A DNA stretch of 64,000 nt, from the NCBI GenBank assembly GCA_022661535.1, contig JAKULF010000013.1, forward strand, positions 1,178,001 to 1,242,000. The letters are read 5' to 3'. The DNA is from Eutypa lata (Eukaryota; Ascomycota; Sordariomycetes; Xylariales; Diatrypaceae). How positions within the stretch are numbered: the stretch's first letter is position 1; every line of letters begins with the position of its first letter. A program made the translations under genes and the position numbers. Below are positions 25,483 through 36,803 of this stretch, piece after piece. The notes beneath the pieces were generated by a model. It ran no database searches. It saw only the letters and a program-made list of their open reading frames with translations, and was not told the DNA's origin.

Positions 25483-26856
25483 TTACGAACTACCTCCCGA
25501 GTAAACCTTCTTGAAAAGAAGCTCTTTCGCTGGGTCTGGAGCAGAAGTGAGTCCGAACTCCAGGTTCTGATAGCGTTCCTTCTCGCCATCCTTCATACGG
25601 ATGTCGTACGCCAGTAGCGTTCGTGCTAGAATCATCTTAATCTCATTCGCGGCGAAAAAGCGCCCAGGACATGCATGGCGGCCGTAACCAAAAGACCCGA
25701 GCAAGTGCGAGATGGAAACGAACTGATGCCGCGCGTCTTCCGGGCCATCGTTGCGCATCTCGGAAAAGCGCCAGGGGTTGAAGGTATCCGGATCGGGAAA
25801 TATTTCTGCATCGCGGGAGATTGCATCGCTGGGGATCTCCAGTATAGTGCCTTTGGGAATGAACTGGCCGTTGGACAAAGTAAACGCCTGCAGTGCCCGA
25901 CGCTCGAACGTGGCAAAGGTCAAGGGATGAAGACGGAGGGACTCTTTCATAAAACTGTCCATCTTCTTCAGACGCTGGAGGGCTGAGTTGTTAAGAACAC
26001 CTTTGAAATCTTGAAGAACTTGCTTAATCTCCTCACGCAAGGGTTCTATGCAGTCGGGTCGGCTGGCGAGATCGTAGAAGATGTTGGTGGCGGTGATGCC
26101 AGTGGTATGGAATGCCACGAAGGTGAGACCGAGTTGAATCAAGGCTATGTCTCTAACCCCTCCAATCCCATCTTTGGCGCCTTGGCTCATTAGCCAAGTG
26201 AGCATATCTTCAGGTAGTTCGTCACCGTCAGCGATCGCCTTGCGGCGTGCCTCGACAGTGGGAGTCAGTAGCACCAGAAATTCGCTCTCGCGCCTGCGAA
26301 GAGCTGCTACAGATTCGAGGTTTCTTGCTAGAAATGGTTTCAGCAGGAAATTGGCGCTCTTGATATCCACCACAGCTCTTGAGAGTTCGAGAGTATAGTT
26401 CATAGCCACCTCAATATAGCGCTCGTCATGGCATAGCTCAGGTCCGATGAAAACACGACCGGATATAACAGCAATGAGACGCAGCAGCTTGGTGTAAATA
26501 TTTATGGGGGTCCAATCCTCGCAATGCCCAAACTCTTCGAGGACCGCCTGATCCGCTTCAGCTACCATGATGGGGTTCAGGCGGGCAAGAGCAGGGTTCA
26601 GATTGGCCCTTATAATATGAGGCGTGACGTGAAAGAACTTGGGAGGAGGCGAGTTGGTATATTTTTGCTCGAAGGACTATTATATAGTAAGTAGTTGCAA
26701 CTAACGTCTTTCTAATGCTGAATTTTCTAAACTATACTAACCTCATTATGAGCCTCCTCGAAGCTTAGCACAGTAGGTGGCAGTTTCTTCAGCTCGGCGA
26801 GATATTTGGGGGAAACGACAAGTTTCTCTCCAGCTAGGAGACAGTTATTTTCCACT

Positions 26857-26894
<38 letters not shown>

Positions 26895-27256
26895 CAACTA
26901 TAATTGTGAAATCAACCTACAGTCTTCAGCAGTGGTGACGCGAAAGCCGAGAGAATCTTTGAACTGCGCATGATCTGCGTTAGATCAGATCATGAGCGCG
27001 GGTTGAGAATAAATTCCGGAATTATGCTTATCAAATTAATTACCTTTTGATAACTTTCGATGTATATTGACTTGGAATTCTTGAGTAAAGCATCACGTCT
27101 TGACTTCGCTCCAAGCTCTGCGCCCCATAAGGGGACTTTGGATAAATGTCTCTTTGAAAACACGCGAGGAATAATGAGTGTACCGATGACCAAAAGAGCA
27201 AGCGTGAAAATGAGACACATTTGGCCATTTACGACCATTACCGGCTGAGGTTCCAT
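25483..27256 (-). CDS. Cytochrome P450 monooxygenase, membrane-anchored
   Basis: Four exons, complement(25483..26676, 26742..26833, 26921..26963, 27044..27256), encode 513 residues. The introns are 65, 87 and 80 bp. For intron 1 the second AG (CATGCGCAG) is chosen because it yields YQK-FKDSLGFRV, the normal P450 N-terminal strand. Residues about 12-31 are a hydrophobic ER anchor. The I-helix carries AFHTTG in place of the common AGxDTT; this form (AxHTT) is typical of fungal diterpene and related biosynthetic P450s. ExxR is at about 361-364 (KESLR), FNPWRF follows, and the heme loop FGYGRHACPGRFFA has its Cys at about 452. All essential residues are present, so it should be active. It shares a divergent 741-bp promoter with the flavin oxidase, which suggests co-regulation. 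The substrate is unknown. Confidence 0.93.
26861..26890. repeat. (TC)15 microsatellite in P450 intron 2
   Basis: Thirty bases of pure TC lie inside the 87-bp intron. On the coding strand the run is (GA)15, close to the donor side. The intron would be length-polymorphic between strains. Confidence 0.9.
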
Positions 27257-27997
27257 ATTTGACTGGATGTGAAGGCATACAAAGCCACAGGGATATTATG
27301 TCAAGCTCTCATTCTTAGACATTACATTCGAATTAGCACGTTATATATACATCAGAGGCCGGCGACGCATTGCCGACCGGGATCGCAAAGTTTGCAGTCA
27401 TCCGTATAATTAACATTCTACCCTCATTGTCCTCTCACTGTGCTACTACGTCTCATACTCGTTCTCTGTCAACAAAACAACTGGATGATACATATCGTTT
27501 TTAATAATCATGAGCAATGACCTAGTGTCAGTTTAGTACTCTAGCTGTGACAAGAATCGGCTTGAACTTGGTGGATGGCTGGGCTGGCTGGGGATTCCGG
27601 CAATAGCATCGGTGTTGTATTGATCGGAGCGGGGCTGTCGGCATCGATTCCTTGCATGCAAGCAGCTAAGTTCCTGCGTGTGGCGCGTGTCCGGAAGCAG
27701 AAATCACCGAGAACTTAGTTCGGGAACATACACAATAGCAAACCAGGACTCAAGGCATAAGCCTCGATACTCTATACCTACCCATCAAGGTTAATCCCGG
27801 TCGGCAGCTTCGGGTATGGGTTCGACGCTTAGATCGTACTTGCTCCGCTTTCTAGTCACCGATGCTTAGCGAGGTTGCTTAGAACACAGCGTTGGTGAGG
27901 GTCGATCAATGGCCCCCTAAGAGAGGTTGGTATCCTAAGATGCATTAGTTAAACCGCATGTAGTTATAACGAAGTCAAGAGCGCGGAAGACAAACTG
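27257..27997. promoter_or_regulatory. bidirectional promoter between P450 and flavin oxidase
   Basis: The 741 bases separate two divergent genes. On the minus strand a TATATATAA box (27341-27350) lies about 85 bases before the P450 ATG. The region has many CG-rich short motifs but no clear AflR site (TCGN5CGR) that I would defend. It is the natural control point for co-expression of the pair. Confidence 0.55.
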
Positions 27998-29971
27998 ATG
28001 CTATTGACCTCTATCACATCAGTACCAATGCAATTTTCTAATTTTACCCAATGGGTAACTGGGACTTGGCCCCTAGGTCTAGATCTCCTGGGACTTGGGG
28101 CTTCAGAGTGCAAATGTGTAAGCTGCCTTGACCTATTGCATGTTTTACATCCTACCCCATCTGATCGTTACTGCAGACCTCGAAGGACCCGTGCTGGCCC
28201 TCAAGTGCAGAATTTGAGGCTCTAAATAGAACAGCTTCGGGTCGTCTCATTCGCGGTGTTCCTCCTGGATCCGTTTGCTATCCTGATCAACCTGATTTTG
28301 ACGAGGAACGATGCGAATTCGTCAGGCAGAACTGGTTCACATCCGGCTTCCACGCTGATTACCCTATTAGTATAGGGTTTCCGGCATGGGCCGGTAACGC
28401 TTGCCCGCCGATATACCCAAATGGCACCAGTGTCACTGGGGACCCGAACGCTGGCCGGAAGGGTTGCTCATTGGGGGCATCTCCAGAATACGTTTTGAAT
28501 GCTACTAGTATTGAAGATATCCAGACAGTTGTGCGGTTCGCCAAGGAGAGAAACATCCGGTTGAATGTCAAATCAACAGGACACTCCGTTGAAGGACGAA
28601 GCACGGCCGCTGAAAGCATATCGTAAGTTGAGGAATCATGCAGCCTGGTTTTTCTTTTGCTCTGACTCCTACAGGATCTGGACCCATCACTACCTATCAC
28701 ACGAGTATCATGCTAGGTTCCGACCTGACTCTTGTCCTGAGTCTTACCCGGAGCATATGGCCGTGTCGCTAGCGTCTGGAGCCCGTATCCGGGATGTTTA
28801 TGAGTTTGCATACCGGCACAATGTCGTAGTTGTTGGCGGCTCCGCAGAGGATGTGGGAATTGCGGGTTGGCTCACGGGAGGTGGTCACGGCCCCCTCACC
28901 AGTCTGTTCGGACAAGGTTCAGATAATATTATGCAGGCCACTATCGTCACTCCTAACGGCGATGTTGTGACTGCTAATGCATGCCAGAACGCCGACCTGT
29001 TTTGGGCCATCCGCGGAGGCGGGGGTGGGACCTTTGGTATTCTTACCCACGTCACTATGAAAGCCTACCCATCGCCAAGCGCGGCCACTCATCGGCTGGA
29101 AGTAGTAGCGAACGGCCCCGATGACGGAGCTACTTTCTGGAAGGCAGTCGCCGGAGTCTTTAGTCTACTTCCCCATCTGAAGAGCAAGGGGTTTGCGGGG
29201 AATATTTTCCTCGATCGGCCCCCGTACGTTCCAAAACTAGCTCTCCACTGGACACTCAACTTCTTGACCCCTGAATCTTCCATGGATACCACCCACGCGG
29301 CGGAGCGTGTGCTTGAACCCCTACAGCTATACTTAGATACCCAATCACCACATATCTCGTACAACTCGAAGCTAAGTTTCTACCCATCGTGGTTCCAATC
29401 CTGGAATCACACGGTTCACACCGAGCCGCACGCGGTTGGCGCATTCGGCGTCGCAATGGCGTCACGTCTCATACCAGCCGCCAGCCTCGATAACACTACA
29501 GGTTTCCTAGAACTCACTCTGCAGTCGGTTTCTGAGAGTGTTACGGGGTTTCAGGCTCACCTAGCGATGTACGAGCCGTCGCTTTCCTCGTCGCAGGGGC
29601 CCACCGCCGAGGAGCTCCGCAAAACGTCACTTCCGCCTCATTGGCGCACTGCAGTGTTGCAGCTCTTCACCGTGACCACGTTTCCGGACTATGCAACGGC
29701 AGCTGAGAAAATGACAGTGTTTGAGCATGTGACCAACGGGCCGGGCAAGCTGATCAAGCAGCTGGCGCCCGATGGTGGATCATACATCAATGAGGACGAT
29801 CCTTTCAATCCTGACTGGCAAAGGGACTTTTTCGGAAGCCAGGATAACTATGAATCGCTAAGACGTGTCAAGAACCAGGTGGATCATGATGGGCAGCTGT
29901 GGTGTGTCAGCTGCGTCGGAAGCGAGGCATGGACGGAAGACGAGAGCGGCAGGCTTTGCCGGGTGGCATAA
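27998..29971 (+). CDS. FAD-linked oxidase, berberine-bridge-enzyme-like, secretory type
   Basis: Three exons, join(27998..28117, 28177..28622, 28675..29971), encode 620 residues. The 59- and 52-bp introns (GTAAGC...CTGCAG; GTAAGT...CTACAG) restore the family's conserved order. That order is ECKC-TSKDPCWPS with GRLIRGVPPGSVCY, then CSLGASPEYVLNATSIEDIQ, the flavin loop KSTGHSVEGRS, IWTHHY, GWLTGGGHGPL, LFWAIRGGGGGTFG, and a C-terminal CVGSEAW...GRLCR. His at about 176 in TGHS is the expected covalent FAD attachment. The Cys of doubly linked berberine-bridge enzymes is absent (SAEDVGIAG), implying single attachment. Such enzymes do two-electron oxidations and ring closures, including on prenyl groups. 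The leader (MLLTSITSVPMQF..., or starting at Met 28028) is only weakly signal-like, so the true start is uncertain. Confidence 0.9.
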
Positions 29972-30922
29972 ATTATAGGTACCTACCAGTTGATCAGTAC
30001 AACTACATCCATTATATTTCCTATATTCCAGGAGGATATTTACCGATTTGGGCTCCAGGTCTTGGAGATAAAAGATGAGTAGGTGCGAAAGACGACAGAA
30101 GTATCCTTTCCTATATTCAATTAAAGACACGGTTTAAAGGCGCACCATTGATCCCCCCCCCCCAAGCCGCTATTTAGCATGTTGGGATCTGAATGCAAGT
30201 CATTATATTTGATTCTAAATCTTGTATAGCTAAATGTCGGTACAACAGGATATATTAATTAAATTGTTAAACTTAATTGTTTAAGGCTTAAATATGCGTA
30301 TAATTAGTTCACTTATAAAGCTTAATAATCTTAACCCTTATATTTAATATAATTAATTTCGAATGTGCAGGTACTCGAGATTATGAGGCATTGACAAGGT
30401 GTCAGGGATAATTGGCCCAGTACTCTCTCTTCCTGTCAGCGGAACAAAATTAATAGATCCTCGTGCACTCATGTGAAGGAGATGTACCCGGCGTAGGCTT
30501 TACTCTACAATGCTCACAAGCTCGTACTAATAGTTTGGAAATGGATTATTGTAGTTGCACCCCAAGCAGAGCAGTGCTGGCCTAGGATCTTTTAGTAAAA
30601 GATCGGGCGTCCAAACATTATTAGTTTGCACGCTTGTTATACCTTATATTCTTACAGCTGCTTTGTTCCCCATAGCATCATTTTAAAGAACATATCGGCA
30701 AGACGCGCGCATAGAGTTGTTTATCACTGTAGCTTATCTATTGGACCTACAGTATTACGTCTCGTCCTCGACAATCCCGCGTATATGCCGCTTCAGGGCC
30801 GTCCTTGTAAGTCAATGACTTCTTGCTGAGATCTAACATTGTTCTACTCGCCTAGGATAAATCTGCTTAGTGCTACTTAGTGCACATCCGGCCACCAAAT
30901 ATTCTTAAGGCATAGCGGCGCT
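29972..30922. other. intergenic between converging genes; no gene seen
   Basis: This is a 3'-to-3' spacer between the flavin oxidase and the monooxygenase fusion gene. It contains a C11-type homopolymer near 30152-30162 and an A+T-rich patch at about 30240-30360 that looks like a small RIP relic. The 67-codon frame at 30626 shows no motif. Confidence 0.5.
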
Positions 30923-33532
30923 TCACACTTTTTGCATGTCGTGTGGATCTTGAAGCACCGCTTCCCGGTGTCTACGTGTCGCCAGCATCTCTTCTCTGTA
31001 CAGCCAAGCTACTCCTAGCATCGTCCCATTGCCGCCGATTACGGTCAGTGCGACGGCGTAGCAAGCAAGCTTGAGCCAGCCCAATTGAATATATCCAGCA
31101 GCGCGCAGATCACTAAACAGCACTCCAACCCAAAGGATATTTGCCAATACAAAGAACACTTGGTCCCACTTTAAAGTTTCGGCAAAGAGTTGCTCGAAGG
31201 TGAGGTTCTGTATGCCATGTACCGCCGGAATGAAGATATTCACGGCTGACGAGCCGCTGAACCAAAGTGCGTATTGCCAGACGACAGTCGAGAAGATACA
31301 CAGAGGGACGAGTGTTCTTCGGATGACCGACAAGTCACGGGTGACATTGTTGAATCGGTCTTGCAGGATGGTGCTGGGAAAGACGTATTGAGCTAAACCA
31401 CGCTGTAGGAGAAAAACCCAGAGTGGAAAGAGCTCCCACAGGAAGGCGGCAGTTTGGCGGTACTCGGATGTTGGTCCGACATATGCTGCCATGAAGGTGG
31501 CATAATGTGTGACCAGAAGGACTGGCAGCACAGTCCTCGTGTAAGATAAATCTGTCAGCCGCATATCTGGGGCATCAAATTGGGCCATTGAACTGGCGAT
31601 GTAGTGGACGAAATAGTAGAACGGGACGAAGATAGCAAAGCCTTTCAAGTTGATTAGACCCCAGAAAATGGCACTGAGGAATAGAGCAGGTTAGTACATG
31701 AGCAATAACGACGAAAGAATAAACGGGAAAGGTCATTCACCATTGCAGGAGGGTTAGTCGCAGGGAACGCCTCGCAGATTCAATTAGCATTATAGCATAC
31801 CATATGCCATAGTCTGCGAACAGAGAAAGGCTCTGCGGCAAGAAGTGCACCTGACTGACGACGAAGCGCATGACCCCCGGCCTCGCGAATCCATCTAACA
31901 CGGGAATATGATAGAAATGCTCCGCAATGTAAGTTTCATGGGGGTTCTCATCTGCTCCCCATCGATATATGTGGGTGCCAAGTATCTGGTTCGCCCCCGC
32001 AAGCGGTACCACCAACGCCATAGAATAAAAGCCACCATAGCCCAAAAGCAGAAATGCGGAGGCCCACAAGGCCCGCCTCCACAATCGCTCGTGCCGCCCG
32101 ATCCCGTGGGATGGGTTGAATGGCATAGACCCCGCAAGTGAGCGCTTGGGCAGCGGGAGGTACTCAATTCGCTCAGCACCAACTGCATCACCGCATATCT
32201 GATCGGCTCGGGCGTCACCGGCTCGAGGGAAGAGAAGGCGGGCAGTTATCTGGTCTGCAAAGGTTCGAAGCGCTTGCAAGCGCGCTAGATTGCCCGCCTC
32301 TTTGATAGTGGCAGTGGTGCGGAGATGTCGTGTTCTTGCATCAAAACTAGCCAGAGCTGTTTCAACTTGACGCGTAGTAATGGGGTCTCCATTCATACGA
32401 TTGCTTTTCAATTTGTTAATGATATTGGCCAAGGCTGCAGCATCTTCAATAGCTAGCATCCCACCGGCGCCCGTCTGTGGTGTCATCTTGTGCGCTCCGT
32501 CCCCTATGATCACGAAGCGGCCTGCAGTCCAATGCGCAAAGCTACCTTCCTCTAAGGGCACCAGGGAGGTCTTTTCCCGCCGGTTCCAGAGATCGCCCAT
32601 CGTGATACCTGCTCTGACAGGAAGTTTGGAATGCTGTTTGGCAAATTTGGCGGCCTCTGCCTCATCAAAACGTGGAATCTCGTCATGGAGGTAGACTCGC
32701 GGGAGCCGACCAAACAGGAACCAGAATATCTTGCCGCCCTTAGTCGTAGCCACCATAGTAGACACGTTGTTGCCAATCGTGTCGTCACTGCATCCTGGCT
32801 TGTAACCTGGAATGGCAGAAGACATACCGAAAAGGCATCGATACTCTGCCGTTAGGACTATCGAGATATTAGGGCTCGTGAATGTGACTATGGATAGGAT
32901 AAGTAAACCTTACCTGCTCGTTCCCGCTGCACATCGAAGTTGCCACATATTCCTCGCTCGACAGCTGCCCACATCTCAGAGCGTACTTTGCTTCGGACTC
33001 CGTCGGCGCCCACCACGAGATCACCCTGGAACTTTGATCCATCCGTGCAGACAACCGTAACCGGTTCTGATGGATTACGCGAGTGCTCGACGCGCAAAAC
33101 AGTCTTGCCTATTTTTATGCAACTCTTTCTGGTGATATGGTTGAATATAGTTGAAACAACCTCCCGCCGCTCGACTAATCCGAATGGGTACCCCATGCGA
33201 TATTTCACAAGCATGGCAGCGTCACTTCTAGCAGGGAGCAGAATCCTGCCCCGTTCATTGTGAACAGCGCTGCTGGCTACTGGGGCCATTTGGGCCTCCA
33301 ATTCAGCATACACACCAAGTTGGTCAAGTATTCGGCTTCCGCCAGGGGCGAGAGCAATCCCTGCCCCCTGTTGTGGTGCGAGGTCATCTCGCGCTTCCAA
33401 GACAGTGTACTGTATCGACGTTATGCTTTCGAGAGCCTTAGCTAGGGTAAGACCCGCGATACCAGCGCCTATAATGATAACCTTGATGGGTGATTCACCG
33501 CCGGAGTCGACGGGAAGTGGTGATTTGCCCAT
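30923..33532 (-). CDS. FAD-dependent monooxygenase fused to a multi-pass membrane domain
   Basis: Three exons, complement(30923..31673, 31741..32845, 32914..33532), encode 824 residues. The introns are 67 bp (GTGAAT...TACTAAC...CTCAG) and 68 bp (GTAAGG...CTAACGGCAG). Residues 1-440 form a PaxM/Pyr5-like, class A flavin monooxygenase: GxGxxG at 22-27 (IIGAGIAGLTL), the DG motif at 174-179 (VVGADGVRS), and the GD motif at about 321 (IGDGAHKMTPQTGAGG). From about 463 to 800 come repeated hydrophobic helices (at least six, e.g. LWASAFLLLGYGGFYSMALV and FAIFVPFYYFVHYI). In fungal meroterpenoid and indole-diterpene routes this monooxygenase type epoxidises a prenyl chain, and a separate small membrane cyclase closes the rings. 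Here the membrane part is fused; whether it is a cyclase or only an anchor cannot be read from the sequence. The last exon is in frame, so the fusion is genuine. Confidence 0.88.
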
Positions 33533-34150
33533 TGTGCATTAGTTGGAAGGAGGTGGAACATTGGGGGCCAGACAGCGCCACCCCCAAACGGCATGGGTCA
33601 CTAATAAAGGACTTCTTCATCCGTCAGATGATGGGTGCATATCAGGTGTTAGAGTTTTGCAACCCAGTTCCCATGCGATCCGTCCCGGCTAAACCCGATG
33701 GGAAATATGGCGGGAAAGGGAGGGACTCGTCAGCAGCCACCATCATGCAAGTCGGGGACCTAACTGTCGGGATTATGCGAGCCGGTACGAAGTATTCCTT
33801 GAACACTAGCATGCATGCATGAAGGCATATCATGATAACTTGAAGGCGAACCATCCAGCGATATACACTTTTATTACCGTATCACCGGCCTTGGCGCTAA
33901 TGCACACTTTGACAGATGATTAAGCACATGTTACAAGCTATAACGATTAATCGCGGTACTTCGTAAAGGTTGCAAACTAACCACCCGCGCTTCGTAAAGG
34001 TTCCAAACTAACCACCCGCGCTTACCAGCATGATGAATAAGCCTAAGCTTAAAACAACTAATACCGTTATAATTAAAACTAGTGTTCCTTATAAGCTTAC
34101 CTTAAACTAAGCACCTTTTTAATAAGCTTTACTTAAGCTTTTAATTATTA
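33533..34150. promoter_or_regulatory. promoter region of the monooxygenase fusion gene
   Basis: About 600 bases of normal composition lie between the monooxygenase start and the RIP block. The segment holds a 31-bp tandem duplication (separate entry) and CATGCATGCATG at about 33810-33821. The open frame at 33490-33822 overlaps the gene start and has no coding style. Confidence 0.45.
33961..34022. repeat. 31-bp tandem duplication
   Basis: Two adjacent 31-base units begin TCGTAAAGGTT and end CCACCCGCGCT, with one mismatch (G/C at unit position 12). They lie about 430 bases upstream of the monooxygenase start and just outside the RIP block. They could double a regulator site; that is untested. 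Confidence 0.9.
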
Positions 34151-36560
34151 AATTTACTTAATATAAATTATTAAACGCTTGTTTTATAATATTTATTAAA
34201 ATTTATATATTAATTTTATTAAAAAATAAATAATAATATAATAAAAATAATAAATTTTAAAATTTTATAAATTTAAAACGTATAAATTATTTTAAATTAA
34301 AATTATTTTTATAATATAATTATAATATATTTAATTCTTTTATAAAAATATTAAAATAATTTTAAAATAATTTTTATTAATTAAATATATTTTAAATATA
34401 TTTTATTATAATTAATATAAAGATTATAAAAAAAAAGTTATATTTTTTTATTAATATAAAGTTTTTATAATAAATAATAAATTATTTTATTTTTTAATTT
34501 AAAATTATTATTATATATATATTTTATTATTTATTATAATATTTATTTTATTATTATAATAAATATATAAAAATTAAATAAAAGTTTTTTTAATTAATAA
34601 TATAAATTTAAAATAATTAAATATATATTAAATAAATTTATAAAATAAAATTAACGTTTAAATAAAAAGATTATAATAATTTATTTAAATTATTTTAAAA
34701 ATAATAAAACTTTAATTTTTAAATATTTATTTTATATAAAAAAAATTATTAATTATTATAATACGTTTATTTTTAATTTTATAATATTAAAAATTATATA
34801 AACATTTAATTATAAATTAAAATTTTAAAACTTATTAAATATTATTATTTAATATAATTTTAAAATTAATTATAATAAATTTATAATATTAAAATATTTT
34901 TAATATTTAATAAATAATATTATAATTTCTTTTATTAATCTTTATTTATATTAATATTTAAATTTATTTTTATTAATTTTAAATATATTTTAATTATAAC
35001 GTTTATAAAAATAATTATAATAATTTTTAATAATTAAGTTTAAAATTAAAATTATTATTATTATTAACGTTATAAAAATATATTATTTTAATTTTAATTA
35101 ATTTTATATATATTAATAATAAATAAAATTAAATAAAATTAATTTTTTTTAAATTAAACGTTATAAATATCATATAATATATATAAATAAATTTATAAAT
35201 TAAAGTTTTTAAAAAAGAAATTAATTTTAAATATTAATATTAATTAATTTCTTTATATTTATAATTTTTAAATAAATTAAATTTTTATATTATAAAATTA
35301 TTATTATAAAATTTACGTTATAAATAATTTTTAAATAATTTTTATTTTTATTAAAAACTAATTTAAAAAAATAATATATTAAATAATTTTTAATTTTAAT
35401 TTTATTTATATAATATAAATATTATTTTAAAATAAATCGTATAAATTTAAATTTTATTATTATTATTAAATAAAATTATTACGATAATAATAATAATAAT
35501 AATATTAATAAAAATATATTTAAAAATATAAATTAAAAATATTAATATAATATAATTAAAATAATATTTAATTAAATAAAATTTAATTTAAAATAAATTT
35601 AAAATAAATTATAAATTTATAAAAAAATATTATAAATTAATATAATTTTTTTATAAAAGTTATTTAATTTAAAATAATAAAAATCCTTTTTAAAAAATAT
35701 TAATTTAAATATTAAATTTTAAAGTTTTAATATAATATAATAAAATAAATAAATTAATATATATTTTAATTTAATAATTAATTAACGTTATTTAATACGT
35801 AATTAATTAAATATTTAATATTATATTAATCGGTTTTAAATTATTAAATTCTTTTTGATTTTTTAAAAATAATAATAAAATATAAATTTTATTAAAATTC
35901 TTTTTTCGTTAAAATAATTATTTTAAAATTATTATTATTTATTATATATTTTTATATTTTAAAATATTAAAGTTTTATTAATAAAAATATAAATATAAAA
36001 TAACTTTTAAATTTATATTTTTTAATATTTAAAATTTATATTAATTATATTTATAAAATATTATAAATATTATATTAAAATTATAAAAATAATTAAATAT
36101 TTATTTATTAATATAATAATATATATATAAAACTTTAAATTATTATATAATATAAAAATAAATAATTATATTTTTAAAAAGATTTTAATTTTAATAATTA
36201 ATTAATAATAAAATATTTATTTTATAAATTTATTAAAATATTTTATATTTTATTAAAAATATATATTAAAATAATTTTATAAAATAATTTAAATTTAAAT
36301 TAATAATATTTTATTTTATTTATTTTTAATATAAAATTAAATATAAATAATATAAATATATTTATTAAATTAAATTAATTTTTATTAATTAATAAATAAA
36401 TATATATTAATTAATTAAAAAATAAAAACTTTATATAATTAAATAAAAATCGATATATAATTATTTAATTTAAATAATCTTTATTTAAAAAAATTTTTTA
36501 TTTTTATTTAATAAAAAGAAAATAAACGTTATAATAACTTTCGGAAAAATTTAAACATAT
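34151..36560. mobile_element. RIP-degraded A+T block (2.4 kb)
   Basis: This is almost pure A/T with sparse CG and no surviving open frame. It separates the monooxygenase and regulator genes. I could not define terminal repeats, so the element type is unknown. Confidence 0.7.
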
Positions 36561-36803
36561 AACGAGAAAATAAAATAATAAGGTAACATTTTATATTCTT
36601 ATGCTCTTTAACTTTCGTAAGTTCTTATCTCTATATAATACCGGCTGGCTTAGTAATTGTGAAATCTCATTTCACCGGGAATCACCCCAAGGTTATGTTA
36701 TGATTTCCTTGGCACTTCTCAGTCCCAGGCCTCAGAGAATGAACAGAACTTGGAAAGCTTGACTTGTAAGCTGACAGCCTGAGACCTACTAACGTCCGCC
36801 GGT
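36561..36803 (+). promoter_or_regulatory. promoter of the Zn2Cys6 regulator gene
   Basis: This short stretch of normal composition lies between the RIP block and the regulator ATG. CTATATAATA at 36631-36640 is a TATA-like element about 165 bases upstream. The promoter therefore abuts heterochromatin-prone DNA directly. Confidence 0.4.
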
